64,000 nt of DNA from Enterobacter cloacae complex sp. R_G8 (GCF_024599795.1 NZ_CP102246.1:930001-994000); one strand, 5' to 3'. Shown: positions 27,170 to 37,052, counted from the first letter of the stretch. Numbers and translations: made by a program. The notes: generated by a model not told the origin, from the sequence alone.

Positions 27170-29608
27170 TTACTGACAGGGCAGCATTAGCTGCGTGGTG
27201 TTGTCGAGAGAGGCTGGCAGGGAGAAATGACACTGCTGATTGTCTCCCCACGTGACCGTAAAGTGCTGTTTCGCGTTTACCGCTCCCAGCCAGATGTGTC
27301 CGTCCTGGGCGACAATGCCCACCTCTTTACCTGAATCCTGCTCACGCACCTGGGCACCGAGGGGAGGCGTGCCGCGGGCGGTACGCACGACACCGGCAAT
27401 ATCCTGACCCTGACGGGAGGCAATCAGCCGATAACCGATTGCCCCCTCGGTCCATGTCGAGCGGAGGACGCGGTTATCGACATCGACACCCTCTGGCAGA
27501 TTATTCAGATTCACCTGTACGCTGGCGGGCATATAGCTCGAAAAGGCGGGCAGGACGCCAATACCAAAGGTATTGGTCGCATCGTGGGACATATTCAGCG
27601 GTATATTGCCGATTCCTTCCGTGCTGACCATCACGCGTGGTTCGTTACCGTAGCTCCGGCGATGAAGCGCTGCCCCATGGGCGGTTGCGGTGAACGAGCC
27701 GTTCCAGCTCGCACTGATGGAACGGTATTCGTTGGCCTTGTAGCTTCCGGACAGGTTCAGGTCTCCCGTTCCGGCGTAATGCTGATAATTCGCGCTGACT
27801 TGCGCCCCGGCGTCAGTTTTTTTGCTCTCGGTACCAGCGGATATCCCCCAGGTATTGTTACTGTCTGAAGAGTCATACCAGGAGAGCGTCTGACGCGTCG
27901 TGTCGCTGTTTCTCAGGTCGTAATTGAGGCGGTGCTCCGGATCGAGGGGCAGGCTTAGCGAGAAGTAAACCTGCGTGTCATCGCTTTGATCCTGATAATG
28001 TGTTTTGCTCCATGAGGCCGTCACGCCAAGATTTTTCCAGCGGCCAAGGTCGAAGGTGTATCCTGCCGTGAGCGTTCCGGTGGTGGAGGGGGCTCTGTCC
28101 CACCAGGTCTGGCGCAGCATACCAAGGTAAAGGTTTAGCGACAGGGCGGGGATGAACTGGCTGGCAGTGATGCTCAGCGTTTGTTTTTCCATTTCTGCGT
28201 CAGCCTGATCGTTTTCAAGAAAACGGGCATAGCTGAGAAAGCGATTGTCGGAGTAGCGGTAGCTGGCAAGCGTGAGCTGACTCCCGGTGGTGTCGAAACG
28301 CTTGCTGTAGTTGATGCGATAGCTGTATCCGGTCTGCTTTGTTTCTCCTACGCGCTGGCTGCTGGCCCGGGTGACGTCAAATGACAGCGCTCCAAGCATA
28401 TCCATGTTTTGCCCGATACCTGCCGCCAGTGCGCGGTAATCATTACCGCTGTTGAGAAGCCCGCCGTACAGGGATGTCCGGGAGAGTACGCCCCAGGAGA
28501 ATTCGCTGCTTAAAAAGGCCTCGCTTTCGACATTATGCGAGCTGTCCTGACGGGGTTTACCGCCCGCCAGCTTATAGCGAACCTGGCCTTTTCGCGTCAG
28601 GAAAGGCACTGATGCTGCAGAAACCTGAAAGGTACTGGTGTGACCGTCTTCTTCGGCGACGATAACGTCTAACGTACCCTGTACCGACTGGTTGATATCC
28701 TGGATCACAAAGGGACCCGGCGGAACTTTGGTTTGATAGATAATTCTGTCTGCCTGGCTGACGGTCACGGTGGCATTCGTCTGAGCAATACCAGAAATTT
28801 GTGGCGCGTAGCCGCGCAGAGACCAGGGCAGCATGCGCTCGTCGCTGATAAGTGAGGCTCCGGTGTAGGAAAATCCGTCGAAAATATCCGACTGAAAATC
28901 TGACTCACCCAGCGTCAGCGTAGAGCCAAATACAGGCAGAGGGCGAAAAAGGTAGGCGCGAGAAAGGCGGCCATCGCTCTGCGACCTCCCATCCGTACGG
29001 TTAAGGGCGTACTGATAATCTCCTCGCAGTCGCCAGGCGCCCAGGTTGGCGCCAGCGGTCCCGTAGGTATTGACGTTATCGCTGCTTGACCCCTCATCTG
29101 GCTGATAGCGGCTGGCAAACAGATTGTAATCCAGCAGCACGCCTGAGACACCGTTGTCCCAGGTCGCGGGCGGCATCCAGTTGGTGGAACGGTACTGTAG
29201 CCAGGCCTGAGGTAGGGTGACTTCCAGCGTTTGCGTCGCCTGAATAAACTCGAAACGAACCTGCGGCAGCGGGGAAAAGTCGACACAGCCCGCGTTAACC
29301 GTCAGCATGCTGCGGTATTTATCGTCCAGACCAAAAGTGTCCGCCAGATCGGACGGAATGCAGACTTCCGTTGTATCGTCTTTTTTATACCAGGCTAACT
29401 GCCAGCCGTTAGTGAGCGGCGTATTATTTATTGAAACGGTAACGAAATAATGACCCGGCGCAACGTGGTTCTTATCTTTGAACTGGGATAAATCAACATT
29501 GCCGCGCTGATCTTTATCGATAGCGTTAATATTAAATTCAACGGCAACCAGTGGAAGAGGCGTAAGAAAGCCAGCAATGATGATCGAAAACGCACTGTAT
29601 TTCATCAT
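27170..29608 (-). CDS. Outer-membrane fimbrial usher
   Basis: The usher forms the outer-membrane pore that recruits chaperone-subunit complexes and secretes the fimbria. At 812 residues it has the usual size (E. coli YqiG-type about 820). Order of parts: signal peptide, N-terminal domain starting VEFNINAIDK, a long beta-barrel rich in aromatic/Gly strands interrupted by a plug, and two C-terminal domains ending TQLMLPCQ. The reading frame is intact, unlike K-12 yqiG, which is disrupted. Confidence 0.95.
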   Translation of the reverse strand: MMKYSAFSIIIAGFLTPLPLVAVEFNINAIDKDQRGNVDLSQFKDKNHVAPGHYFVTVSINNTPLTNGWQLAWYKKDDTTEVCIPSDLADTFGLDDKYRSMLTVNAGCVDFSPLPQVRFEFIQATQTLEVTLPQAWLQYRSTNWMPPATWDNGVSGVLLDYNLFASRYQPDEGSSSDNVNTYGTAGANLGAWRLRGDYQYALNRTDGRSQSDGRLSRAYLFRPLPVFGSTLTLGESDFQSDIFDGFSYTGASLISDERMLPWSLRGYAPQISGIAQTNATVTVSQADRIIYQTKVPPGPFVIQDINQSVQGTLDVIVAEEDGHTSTFQVSAASVPFLTRKGQVRYKLAGGKPRQDSSHNVESEAFLSSEFSWGVLSRTSLYGGLLNSGNDYRALAAGIGQNMDMLGALSFDVTRASSQRVGETKQTGYSYRINYSKRFDTTGSQLTLASYRYSDNRFLSYARFLENDQADAEMEKQTLSITASQFIPALSLNLYLGMLRQTWWDRAPSTTGTLTAGYTFDLGRWKNLGVTASWSKTHYQDQSDDTQVYFSLSLPLDPEHRLNYDLRNSDTTRQTLSWYDSSDSNNTWGISAGTESKKTDAGAQVSANYQHYAGTGDLNLSGSYKANEYRSISASWNGSFTATAHGAALHRRSYGNEPRVMVSTEGIGNIPLNMSHDATNTFGIGVLPAFSSYMPASVQVNLNNLPEGVDVDNRVLRSTWTEGAIGYRLIASRQGQDIAGVVRTARGTPPLGAQVREQDSGKEVGIVAQDGHIWLGAVNAKQHFTVTWGDNQQCHFSLPASLDNTTQLMLPCQ

Positions 29609-29681
29609 TTAGCTCTCAAATAAAATTACGGCAATGGCTGGCAAATATATTGCCAGCCGAAACAGAATTCAGCGTCTTGGC

Positions 29682-30239
29682 TTATTTATACAGCAGGACG
29701 TAATTTGCGGTAGATTCAACCTGACCGGCCGTTGCTGTTTTACCACTGGCCACTTCCATCTGCGCTTTGAAGTGCAGCGTCTGAATTGCTGAACCTGCAG
29801 ACAGATCGACAGTCTCTGTGGAGCCAAGCGTGACTGGAGACTCTGCGCTATCCAGCAGGCGAACGCCAACGTTCTGTGCACCGCCCGCATAGGTATTGCT
29901 CAGCAAGCTGGTGTCTGTTGAATCGGTAGCGGTGCTGCTGAAGGTCACGTCCACTTTAGTGACGGGGGTGGCGGTTTCATCCGCTGCGTCAAGCTGGCAG
30001 TTTTCCAGATTGATATCAACCGGCACCGCCGTTGATTTTTTGTTGGCATTAATGACCGCGGTTGTTATCTGACCAAGATCGATCTCTTTATCAACGCTGT
30101 CAGGAGCGATATTACATGGCGCATCAATCACAACGCCTTTGAAGGTAATTTTTCCGGAGCCTTGATCGCTGGCAAAAGCAGGTGCAGAGAGGAAAGTGGC
30201 GAGAGTCAGAGCAAGAAGGGTTTTATTTCCATTGTTCAT
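29682..30239 (-). CDS. Major fimbrial subunit, YgiL-like
   Basis: The 185-residue pilin has a signal peptide (cleaved near AFAS), a donor strand starting GSGKITFKGVVIDAPC, and the pilin disulfide pair C42/C81. The conserved C-terminal tyrosine is in NYVLLYK. Several segments (ITFKG.VIDAPC.I, GVR.LDS, L.FKA.ME) resemble E. coli YgiL. It is first in a four-gene operon in the order major subunit, usher, chaperone and tip. Confidence 0.9.
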   Translation of the reverse strand: MNNGNKTLLALTLATFLSAPAFASDQGSGKITFKGVVIDAPCNIAPDSVDKEIDLGQITTAVINANKKSTAVPVDINLENCQLDAADETATPVTKVDVTFSSTATDSTDTSLLSNTYAGGAQNVGVRLLDSAESPVTLGSTETVDLSAGSAIQTLHFKAQMEVASGKTATAGQVESTANYVLLYK

Positions 30240-30404
30240 TAGAATTTCCTTTACATGAGCATTTTTGAACGGTCAAAAATTGGCTCTGTGTATTTTACTT
30301 CCAAATGTAACAATGTGTTGTTAGTAATTATTAAGCCCGCTTTAAGATGGCTTATATATATGCGCTTATTGAATGGGTGTGTGATTAATTACGCCTGGGA
30401 GATG
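30240..30404. promoter_or_regulatory. AT-rich upstream region of the fimbrial operon with palindrome
   Basis: This region is strongly AT-rich, which often means H-NS silencing in fimbrial operons (inference). Bases 30261-30280 hold the inverted repeat ATTTTTGA-ACGG-TCAAAAAT, 22-41 nt upstream of the pilin ATG. It could be an operator or a leader hairpin. No invertible element ends or recombinase genes were seen. Confidence 0.4.
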
Positions 30405-30428
30405 GGCGCTTATAAAAAAATAAGCGCC
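30405..30428 (-). terminator. Hairpin downstream of zupT
   Basis: Stem GGCGCTTAT / ATAAGCGCC encloses an A-rich (U-rich on the minus strand) loop, just after the zupT stop. It separates zupT from the fimbrial promoter region. Confidence 0.55.
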
Positions 30429-30439
30429 ATAGTATAATA

Positions 30440-31213
30440 TTAGCCAATACCTGCCGTTTGTAACAACACCAGGCTTAATCCCATTACAGACATTCCGCAT
30501 AACACGCCATAGCTTGGATTGTTGTCGGGATCGATCTCTTTCGCCAGTGGCATCAGTTCATCTACCGAGAGCGCCACCATAATCCCTGCAACCGTGGCCA
30601 TAATGGCAGCCATCACCACCGGTGAAACCAGACTGCCCAGGATCAGCCATGCCAGCACACCGCCCAGAATTTCAGCCATGCCTGAAATCCCGGCCCAGAG
30701 CACGGCGGTGCGTTTTGATCCCGTGGCGGCATAGACCGGCCCGGCAACGGCCAGTCCTTCAGGAATATTGTGCAAGGCCACCGCCAGGGCGATACCCAAC
30801 CCCATTTCCAGATTGCTGCTGGCGGTCACATAGGTCGCCACGCCCTCCGGGAAGTTATGCAGACTGATGCCGAGTGTCAGTAAAATAGCGGTACGTTTAA
30901 TCTTACGTGGCACGGGCGTGACGCTTTTCTGCATCAAATCCTGCGGATGCGCGTGGGGCAGCATGCGATCGAGGGCAAAATAGCCCAGCAGACCAAAGAC
31001 AAACATGCCGTAACCCAGCACCGGAGACATGCCTTGCGTTCCCAATGCGGCAGGCAGCATCTCCATCAGGGAGATGAGCAGCATAATGCCGGCGGCAAAA
31101 CCCAGTGAAAAGGCCAGCAGGCGATTAGACGGCTTTTGGCCGAGCACGCCGAGGAACGCACCGATAAACGTGGCGGCGCCCGCAAGTATGGTCAGGATCA
31201 AGGGGACAGACAT
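30440..31213 (-). CDS. zupT: Zinc/divalent-metal transporter ZupT (ZIP family)
   Basis: ZupT is a ZIP-family permease that imports zinc, iron and other divalent metals. The 257-residue protein shows eight hydrophobic segments. The two transport-site motifs are in helices IV and [11 protein letters not shown] and [10 protein letters not shown]. The length equals the E. coli protein. It is divergent from ygiD across 197 bp. Confidence 0.96.
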   Translation of the reverse strand: MSVPLILTILAGAATFIGAFLGVLGQKPSNRLLAFSLGFAAGIMLLISLMEMLPAALGTQGMSPVLGYGMFVFGLLGYFALDRMLPHAHPQDLMQKSVTPVPRKIKRTAILLTLGISLHNFPEGVATYVTASSNLEMGLGIALAVALHNIPEGLAVAGPVYAATGSKRTAVLWAGISGMAEILGGVLAWLILGSLVSPVVMAAIMATVAGIMVALSVDELMPLAKEIDPDNNPSYGVLCGMSVMGLSLVLLQTAGIG

Positions 31214-31410
31214 GCAATGCTCCTTGCGTTAATCATTCTAATCAATACTAATTATTCACTTTAGCCAAAGCGAGAGCGGGAACCTGTGCTTTACGCATTC
31301 CTTACATTCAAATTTCCTGATGATGATCTTCACGCTTATCAGCGTTCATCTTTGCAGGATTACGCGTAATGTAGCACCATCAAATTGACACCTTCTGTAA
31401 GGATATCACC

Positions 31411-32199
31411 ATGACTTCTTCGCGTATGCCAGCACTGTTTTTAGGCCACGGTAGCCCAATGAACGTGCTGGAAGATAATGTCTATACCCGCACGTGGCGT
31501 CATCTGGGCGAGACGTTACCGCGTCCAAAAGCGATTGTGGTGGTGTCTGCGCACTGGTTTACCCGCGGCACCGGCGTGACCGCCATGGAAGCGCCAAAAA
31601 CCATTCATGATTTTGGTGGCTTCCCGCAGGCGTTGTACGACACGCACTATCCGGCTCCAGGCTCGCCAGAGCTGGCCCTCCGACTGGTCGATCTACTGGC
31701 CCCGGTTCCGGTCGCGCTGGATAAAGAAGCCTGGGGCTTTGACCACGGCTCATGGGGCGTACTGATAAAAATGTACCCTGACGCCGATATCCCGATGGTG
31801 CAGCTGAGTATCGACAGCACTAAACCGGCAGCCTGGCACATGGAGATGGGCCGCAAGCTGGCTTCGCTTCGCGATGAAGGCATCATGCTGGTGGCAAGCG
31901 GTAACGTGGTACACAACCTTCGCACGGCGCGCTGGCACGGTGAAAATACCCCGTATCCGTGGGCAACGTCCTTTAACGACTACGTCAAAGACAATCTGAC
32001 CTGGCAAGGCCCGGTTGAAGAGCACCCGCTGGTGAACTATCTGGATCACGAAGGCGGTTCGCTCTCTAACCCAACGCCGGAACACTTCCTGCCGCTGCTG
32101 TATATCCTGGGCGCGTGGGATGGTCAGGAGCCGGTGACGATCCCGGTCGACGGTATAGAGATGGGGAGTTTGAGTATGCTGTCGGTGCAGGTGGGGTAA
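31411..32199 (+). CDS. ygiD: 4,5-DOPA dioxygenase extradiol-family protein YgiD
   Basis: YgiD belongs to the class III extradiol ring-cleavage dioxygenases (LigB-like), and E. coli YgiD has DOPA 4,5-dioxygenase activity. Metal-ligand motifs are visible: FLGHGSPMNVL, SAHWFTRG, GFDHGSWGVL and SGNVVHNLR. From MTSSRMPALF the 262 residues align with E. coli. AAGGAT precedes the ATG by about 8 nt. Confidence 0.94.
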   Translation: MTSSRMPALFLGHGSPMNVLEDNVYTRTWRHLGETLPRPKAIVVVSAHWFTRGTGVTAMEAPKTIHDFGGFPQALYDTHYPAPGSPELALRLVDLLAPVPVALDKEAWGFDHGSWGVLIKMYPDADIPMVQLSIDSTKPAAWHMEMGRKLASLRDEGIMLVASGNVVHNLRTARWHGENTPYPWATSFNDYVKDNLTWQGPVEEHPLVNYLDHEGGSLSNPTPEHFLPLLYILGAWDGQEPVTIPVDGIEMGSLSMLSVQVG

Positions 32200-32238
32200 T
32201 AAAAGCACAACCTGCGGCTGCTGTTTTTAGTGTTTGCA

Positions 32239-32258
32239 CCCTCTCCCGTGGGAGAGGG
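32239..32258. repeat. REP-like element, copy 2
   Basis: Palindrome CCCTCTCCC / GGGAGAGGG with a 2-nt loop sits between the convergent ygiD and ygiC genes. The trailing CATCAGGTCGCA resembles the tail of the copy at 34228. Confidence 0.72.
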
Positions 32259-32272
32259 CATCAGGTCGCACT

Positions 32273-33433
32273 CTACTCCACAAAAATATGCGGATAGAAG
32301 CGTGACAGATCCTGGGTGATCAGCGCGCGATCTTCGCGGATGCCAATCCCGGCAGGCTGATCGTTGATGAGCCAGCTGCCAATCAGCGTATAGCTGTCGC
32401 CAAATTTCGGCAGTTGATAAAACTGCTGGACGATCATTCCTTCTTCGCCATAAGGCCCTTCAACCGCTTCCAGCGTTTTACCGTTTTCGATAATGGAGAC
32501 GTTTGCCCCCTCGCGGGAGAAAATCGGCTTAACGACGTATTTTTCCATTTGTGGATAATCATCTTCCGCAAAGTACGCCGGCAGCAGGTTCGGGTGGTTC
32601 GGGAACATCTCCCACAGCATCGGCAGCAGGGCTTTGTTGGAGATGATGCTCTTCCAGGCCGGTTCCAGCCAGCGCACGCCAGCGTCTTCCAGCTTGGTGG
32701 AGAACATCTCACGCAGCATATATTCCCACGGATAGAGCTTGAACAGGTTGCTGATCACCTGATCCTGCAGGTCAGTAAACTGACCTTTCTCACCCAGTCC
32801 GATATCTTCGATGTAGAGAAATTCGGTGGCGAGTTCCGCTTCGGCAGCACAGTCCTGCAGATACTGAACCGTACCACGGTCTTCTTCTGTGTCACGGCAG
32901 CAGGCGAGATGCAGCAGGTTAAAGCCGTGCTGTTCACGCAGCTCGGCGAAACGCTCAATCAACTTTTCCTGCAGGCTGTTGAACTGGTCGCTCTCTTCCG
33001 GCAGGTTGCCGGCGTTCATCTGATCTTCCAGCCAGATCCACTGGAAGAAGGCCGCTTCATACAGAGAGGTTGGCGTATCTGCGTTATTTTCCAGAAGCTT
33101 AGGTTCACCCACGCCGTCCCACGCCAAATCAAGGCGAGAGTAGAGCGAGGGCTGGCTGGTTTTCCACGACTGGCGTACAAAGCCCCAGGTGTGCTTAGGA
33201 ATGCGGAATTTAGCCATTAGCTCATCGCTGTCGATGACTTTTTCAACGACCTTCAGGCACATCTGATGCAGTTCTGCTGTCACCGCTTCCAGTTTTTCTA
33301 CCTGGGCGAGCGTCAGTTTGTAATAAGCATCTTCACACCAGTACGGTTCGCCATACATGGTGTGGAAGTTAAAACCGTATTCGGTCGCTTTTTCGCGCCA
33401 GTCCGGGCGCTCGGTGATACTGACTCGTTCCAT
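32273..33433 (-). CDS. ygiC: ATP-grasp family protein YgiC (glutathionylspermidine synthase-like)
   Basis: The 386-residue protein matches the C-terminal ATP-grasp synthetase domain of glutathionylspermidine synthase but lacks the amidase domain. Conserved parts include [20 protein letters not shown] and the glycine-rich [13 protein letters not shown]. It is 2 bp after ygiB in the tolC-ygiB-ygiC unit, which in E. coli is part of the mar/sox/rob regulon. The in vivo ligase reaction is not established. Confidence 0.93.
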   Translation of the reverse strand: MERVSITERPDWREKATEYGFNFHTMYGEPYWCEDAYYKLTLAQVEKLEAVTAELHQMCLKVVEKVIDSDELMAKFRIPKHTWGFVRQSWKTSQPSLYSRLDLAWDGVGEPKLLENNADTPTSLYEAAFFQWIWLEDQMNAGNLPEESDQFNSLQEKLIERFAELREQHGFNLLHLACCRDTEEDRGTVQYLQDCAAEAELATEFLYIEDIGLGEKGQFTDLQDQVISNLFKLYPWEYMLREMFSTKLEDAGVRWLEPAWKSIISNKALLPMLWEMFPNHPNLLPAYFAEDDYPQMEKYVVKPIFSREGANVSIIENGKTLEAVEGPYGEEGMIVQQFYQLPKFGDSYTLIGSWLINDQPAGIGIREDRALITQDLSRFYPHIFVE

Positions 33434-33435
33434 GA

Positions 33436-34101
33436 TCAGCCGCCCATTGAGCGAGTCGAGGTGCCCGTCGCGCTACGCTGCATGCTGGTCTGTTTCGCCA
33501 CAGACTCACCGAACCCGCCGCGGGTGATGGTGCTGGTGGTAGCCGGTTTCGGAGCCATCGCCGTTTTCGGTACGGTCACGGTACGGCCCGGGGTCGCTGC
33601 GCCATAGCCTTTGCCGCTGGCATCGGTGTACTGGCCGTAAGCCGGGCTGGCCGGGTTTTTCGAGCTGAACAGCGGTTGCTGCTGGTAACCTGCACCGCCA
33701 CCCATCAGGCGGCCCATCATATAGCCGGCCATCAGCGGCATCCAGAAGCTGCCGCTGGACTGTGCCTGCGCCTGGTTTTCTGGCGCCGTTCCCGCCTGAG
33801 CAGGTGTCTGCTGACACTGGCCTTCACCGAACTCTGCCACGCAGTCTTCGCGTGTGGCATATTTCGGTGCGGTACGTTCCGCTTCTTTCAGGGCGTTGTT
33901 ATACGCGGTCTTACATTCTGCCGCGTTGCCGGTTGCGGCTGAGCAGTCCTCTGCGTTTTGATACAGAGAGACCGTTTCATCGCTTTTCTCACAGCCTGCC
34001 AGCATAAAGACAGCGGTAACCGCCAGCGCAACAGGAGTGAGGTGACGCGCGTTCCAGCTTTTGCGGAACGACGCGTGATTTATGGATTTTGTCCGTTTCA
34101 T
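33436..34101 (-). CDS. ygiB: DUF1190 lipoprotein YgiB
   Basis: This 221-residue protein matches E. coli YgiB (223 aa). A hydrophobic signal with lipobox LAGC places the lipidated cysteine at residue 37. The mature part has several cysteines and a Gly/Met-rich centre ([17 protein letters not shown]), and ends in a Ser/Thr-rich tail [12 protein letters not shown]. It lies between tolC and ygiC, which suggests an envelope role. No biochemical function is known to me. Confidence 0.92.
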   Translation of the reverse strand: MKRTKSINHASFRKSWNARHLTPVALAVTAVFMLAGCEKSDETVSLYQNAEDCSAATGNAAECKTAYNNALKEAERTAPKYATREDCVAEFGEGQCQQTPAQAGTAPENQAQAQSSGSFWMPLMAGYMMGRLMGGGAGYQQQPLFSSKNPASPAYGQYTDASGKGYGAATPGRTVTVPKTAMAPKPATTSTITRGGFGESVAKQTSMQRSATGTSTRSMGG

Positions 34102-34227
34102 GTTTGTCTTCCAGGACCCAGTGGTTATAACGCTCAGGATAGAGGATGAGTGGTTGAAAATGAAGCGAAGAGGGTCGGAATCAGGGGGATCTTTACGTTG
34201 GCTTACGTTCGGATGTGATTCAGATGC

Positions 34228-34264
34228 GTCCTCTCCCTGTGGGAGAGGACCGGGATGAGGGCAT
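34228..34264. repeat. REP-like element, copy 3
   Basis: A perfect 10-bp stem GTCCTCTCCC / GGGAGAGGAC with loop TGT is followed by the family tail CGGGATGAGGGC. It lies between tolC and ygiB, inside what is otherwise one transcription unit, and may modulate read-through. Confidence 0.75.
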
Positions 34265-34285
34265 CAGGCCGCAGTGGGCCTGATG
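34262..34285 (-). terminator. Hairpin just downstream of tolC
   Basis: Stem CATCAGGCC / GGCCTGATG with a 6-nt loop lies a few bases after the tolC stop and joins directly onto the REP-like element. No T-tract is present. Partial termination or mRNA end-protection is more likely than full termination. Confidence 0.5.
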
Positions 34286-34291
34286 ACACGC

Positions 34292-35770
34292 TTAGTTACG
34301 GAACGGATTATTGCCTTTGCTGGTGGACGTCGTGGTACGCGCAGCGGCTGGCTGTGCAGCAGGCGCGCTGCTGTCAGCGTTGAAGTTATCAACCGCCGCA
34401 ACCTGCTCCGGGTTCTCCGGTGCAACGCTGTCCGGCGACGTTGAGACTGGCTTGCCCAGTGCGCTGTTCAGCGCCTGCAGATCCTGCTCGTTCAGCGTAC
34501 CCAGCGCCTGCTTAATGTTCAGCTGGTTAATCAGGTACTGGTAACGTGCGCTGGAGAGCTGCTGTTTGGCGTTATACAGCGTGGTGGTCGCGTCCAGCAC
34601 GTCAACAATGGTACGGGTACCGACGGAGTAACCGGCTTCCATTGCATCCAGTGAGCTTTGGGCGGACACAACGGCTTGTTTATACGCGTTGATGCTGCTG
34701 ATAGAGGCGTTCACGTTGTTGAACGACGAACGCACGGTCTGCACCACGTTGCGGTGTGCGCTTTCCAGCTGCTCGCTTGCGCCAACAAAGTTGTACTGCG
34801 CCTGTTTCACCTGAGAATTCACCATCCCACCCTGATACAGCGGCAGAGAGAAGCTCAGACCGACTTTGTTCTGGCCCTGGTTGCTGTCGTCATACTGGGC
34901 AGTGTTGGTTTTAGAACCGCTGTAGCTGGTATCAGACACGCCAGTAGAGGCGCTCAGGCTCAGGGTTGGCAGGTGGCCATCCTGCGCCTGACGAATCTGC
35001 TCGCGAGCCAGGTCCTGGCTCAGACGCGCCTGCAGTAAGGTCAGGTTGCGGTTTTCCGCTTCTTTCAGCAGGGCGTTCACCGCCTGCGGCTTATCGGTCT
35101 TGAAGCTGTCCACGTTCAGGGAAGCCAGTTCCGGGTAGTAATTGCCGGTGACCTGACGCAGGGATTCCAGCGCGTTGTCGAGGTTGTTACGCGCGGTCAC
35201 TTCGTTGGCCAGTACGCTGTCGTACTGTGAACGGGCGTTCTGCACGTCAGTGATCGCCACCAGACCCACGTTGAAACGCTGGGTGGTTTGATCTAACTGG
35301 CGGTAAATCGCCTGTTTCTGCGCTTCAGTATAGGAGAGCGAGTCAATCGCGCTCAGGACGTTGAAGTACGCGGTCGCCGTGTTCAGGATCAGCGTTTGCT
35401 GGTCGGTCTGATAAGTCACATCCTGAATACCCGCGCTCTTTTCCTGCAGGGTCAGGGCGCGCCATTTGGACATATCAAACAGCGTCTGTGTCAATTGCAG
35501 TGAGGCGCTGGTAGCATTGGAGTTAACGCCGTTAGCGTCGCGGAAACCGTTGCTGTAGGTATAATCTGCACCTAAACCTAACTGCGGCAGCAGTGGGCTA
35601 CGCGCTTCGTTAATCTTTTCAAACGCAGCATCACGATCGGCCGCTGATTTACGTAAATCAGGGTTGCCCAGACGTGCCTGCTGGTAGACCTGTAACAGGT
35701 TTTCCGCCTGGCTCATTGCACTGAAGCCCGTCAGGCTCAGGCCGATAAGGATGGGGAGCAATTTCTTCAT
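34292..35770 (-). CDS. tolC: Outer-membrane efflux channel TolC
   Basis: TolC is the trimeric outer-membrane exit duct for AcrAB-type pumps and type I secretion. The 492-residue protein starts MKKLLPILIGLSLTGF with a clear signal peptide ending SQAENL. Its repeated helix/beta halves match E. coli, and it ends in a low-complexity Ala/Thr/Ser tail and GNNPFRN. I place the start at the second of two close ATGs because AAGGA is about 6 nt before it but directly abuts the first. Confidence 0.97.
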   Translation of the reverse strand: MKKLLPILIGLSLTGFSAMSQAENLLQVYQQARLGNPDLRKSAADRDAAFEKINEARSPLLPQLGLGADYTYSNGFRDANGVNSNATSASLQLTQTLFDMSKWRALTLQEKSAGIQDVTYQTDQQTLILNTATAYFNVLSAIDSLSYTEAQKQAIYRQLDQTTQRFNVGLVAITDVQNARSQYDSVLANEVTARNNLDNALESLRQVTGNYYPELASLNVDSFKTDKPQAVNALLKEAENRNLTLLQARLSQDLAREQIRQAQDGHLPTLSLSASTGVSDTSYSGSKTNTAQYDDSNQGQNKVGLSFSLPLYQGGMVNSQVKQAQYNFVGASEQLESAHRNVVQTVRSSFNNVNASISSINAYKQAVVSAQSSLDAMEAGYSVGTRTIVDVLDATTTLYNAKQQLSSARYQYLINQLNIKQALGTLNEQDLQALNSALGKPVSTSPDSVAPENPEQVAAVDNFNADSSAPAAQPAAARTTTSTSKGNNPFRN

Positions 35771-35853
35771 TTGCATTCCTTGTTGTGAAGCAGTATTAGC
35801 GCTGATCTAATTAAAAATAATTGCCGATTCTAACAGAATCATCCACACCAAAA

Positions 35854-35872
35854 GGTTGGCGTAACGTGCCAT
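35854..35872 (-). promoter_or_regulatory. Mar/Sox/Rob box-like site upstream of tolC
   Basis: On the minus strand the 19-mer ATGGCACGTTACGCCAACC fits the published marbox pattern AYnGCACnnWnnRYYAAAY with one mismatch. It lies about 84 nt before the tolC ATG, and E. coli tolC is known to be activated by MarA, SoxS and Rob. The functional claim is by analogy. Confidence 0.6.
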
Positions 35873-35973
35873 CTGGCGGTAATTTGCACCAATCTATCAT
35901 ATAGCCTTACAAACGGCAGCCAAACAGCCTTGAAATTCATCATTTCATCACCATTGCTACCAGGACTCGACTC

Positions 35974-36606
35974 ATGCAAAAACCAGATAAGTTGCCCGTG
36001 ACATTCGCCAAAAACGATGTAGAAATTATTGCACGAGAAACACTATATAGCGGTTTTTTTTCAATGGAACTTTACCGTTTCAGGCATCGCCTGTTTAACG
36101 GTGAAATGAGCGGCGAAATTAAGCGAGAAATTTTTGAGCGCGGGCATGCCGCAGTCTTGCTACCCTTTGACCCAGTGCGCGATGAAGTTGTGCTGGTTGA
36201 GCAGATTCGTATTGCCGCTTATGACGTCAGTGAAAGCCCGTGGTTGCTGGAGATGGTAGCCGGGATGATCGAAGAGGGCGAGTCGGTTGAAGACGTCGCC
36301 CGTCGCGAAGCGCTGGAAGAAGCCGGGCTGGTTGTCGGTCGCACAAAACCGGTGCTGAGCTATCTGGCCAGTCCGGGAGGCACCAGCGAGCGCTTGTCCA
36401 TTATGGTGGGCGAAGTGGACGCCACGACGGCGGAAGGGATCCACGGTCTGGCAGATGAAAACGAAGATATTCGGGTTCATGTGGTGAGTCGGGAGCAGGC
36501 TTACCAGTGGGTAGAAGAGGGGAAAATCGACAACGCAGCGTCTGTCATCGCCCTGCAATGGCTGCAACTGCATTATCAGACATTACGAAACGAGTGGAAA
36601 AAATGA
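35974..36606 (+). CDS. nudF: ADP-ribose pyrophosphatase NudF
   Basis: NudF hydrolyses ADP-ribose to AMP and ribose 5-phosphate. The 210-residue protein carries the Nudix box at residues 97-119 (GMIEEGE ... REALEEAGL) with all consensus residues. Its stop codon overlaps the start of yqiB (ATGA), so the nudF-yqiB-cpdA-yqiA-parE genes look like one operon, as in E. coli. Confidence 0.96.
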   Translation: MQKPDKLPVTFAKNDVEIIARETLYSGFFSMELYRFRHRLFNGEMSGEIKREIFERGHAAVLLPFDPVRDEVVLVEQIRIAAYDVSESPWLLEMVAGMIEEGESVEDVARREALEEAGLVVGRTKPVLSYLASPGGTSERLSIMVGEVDATTAEGIHGLADENEDIRVHVVSREQAYQWVEEGKIDNAASVIALQWLQLHYQTLRNEWKK

Positions 36607-37025
36607 AGCGTTATACACCTGACTTCCCAGAAATGATGCGCCTGTGCGAAACCAATTTCGCACAATTGCGCCGCCTGCTGCCGAAAAATGACGCACCCGG
36701 CGAAACGGTAAGCTATCAGGTGAGCAACGCGCAGTATCGGTTAACGATAACAGAATCAACGCGCTACACTACGCTGGTGGAGATTGAACAAACGGCCCCC
36801 AGCATTAGCTACTGGAGCCTGCCGTCCATGACAGTGCGGCTCTATCACGACGCGATGGTCGCTGAAGTGTGTTCAAGTCAGCAGATCTTTCGGTTTAAAG
36901 CGCGGTATGATTACCCGAATAAAAAGTTGCATCAACGCGACGAAAAGCATCAAATTAACCAGTTTTTAGCCGACTGGCTAAGATATTGTTTAGCACATGG
37001 AGCAATGGCGATTCCGGTTTGTTAG
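36603..37025 (+). CDS. yqiB: DUF1249 protein YqiB
   Basis: The 140-residue protein from [16 protein letters not shown] matches E. coli YqiB in length and almost every residue. It contains no catalytic motif that I recognise. The true start overlaps the nudF stop by 4 bp; a longer in-frame reading runs back into nudF and is not supported. The function is unknown. Conserved placement between nudF and cpdA suggests co-regulation only. Confidence 0.93.
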   Translation: MKRYTPDFPEMMRLCETNFAQLRRLLPKNDAPGETVSYQVSNAQYRLTITESTRYTTLVEIEQTAPSISYWSLPSMTVRLYHDAMVAEVCSSQQIFRFKARYDYPNKKLHQRDEKHQINQFLADWLRYCLAHGAMAIPVC

Positions 37026-37052
37026 CGTCATAAACCTACCTAAGGACACCAT

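Noticed and set aside
30255..30437. 60-aa open frame in the pilin upstream region
   Set aside because: No ribosome-binding site precedes it, and its end runs through the zupT hairpin. The region is better explained as control DNA.
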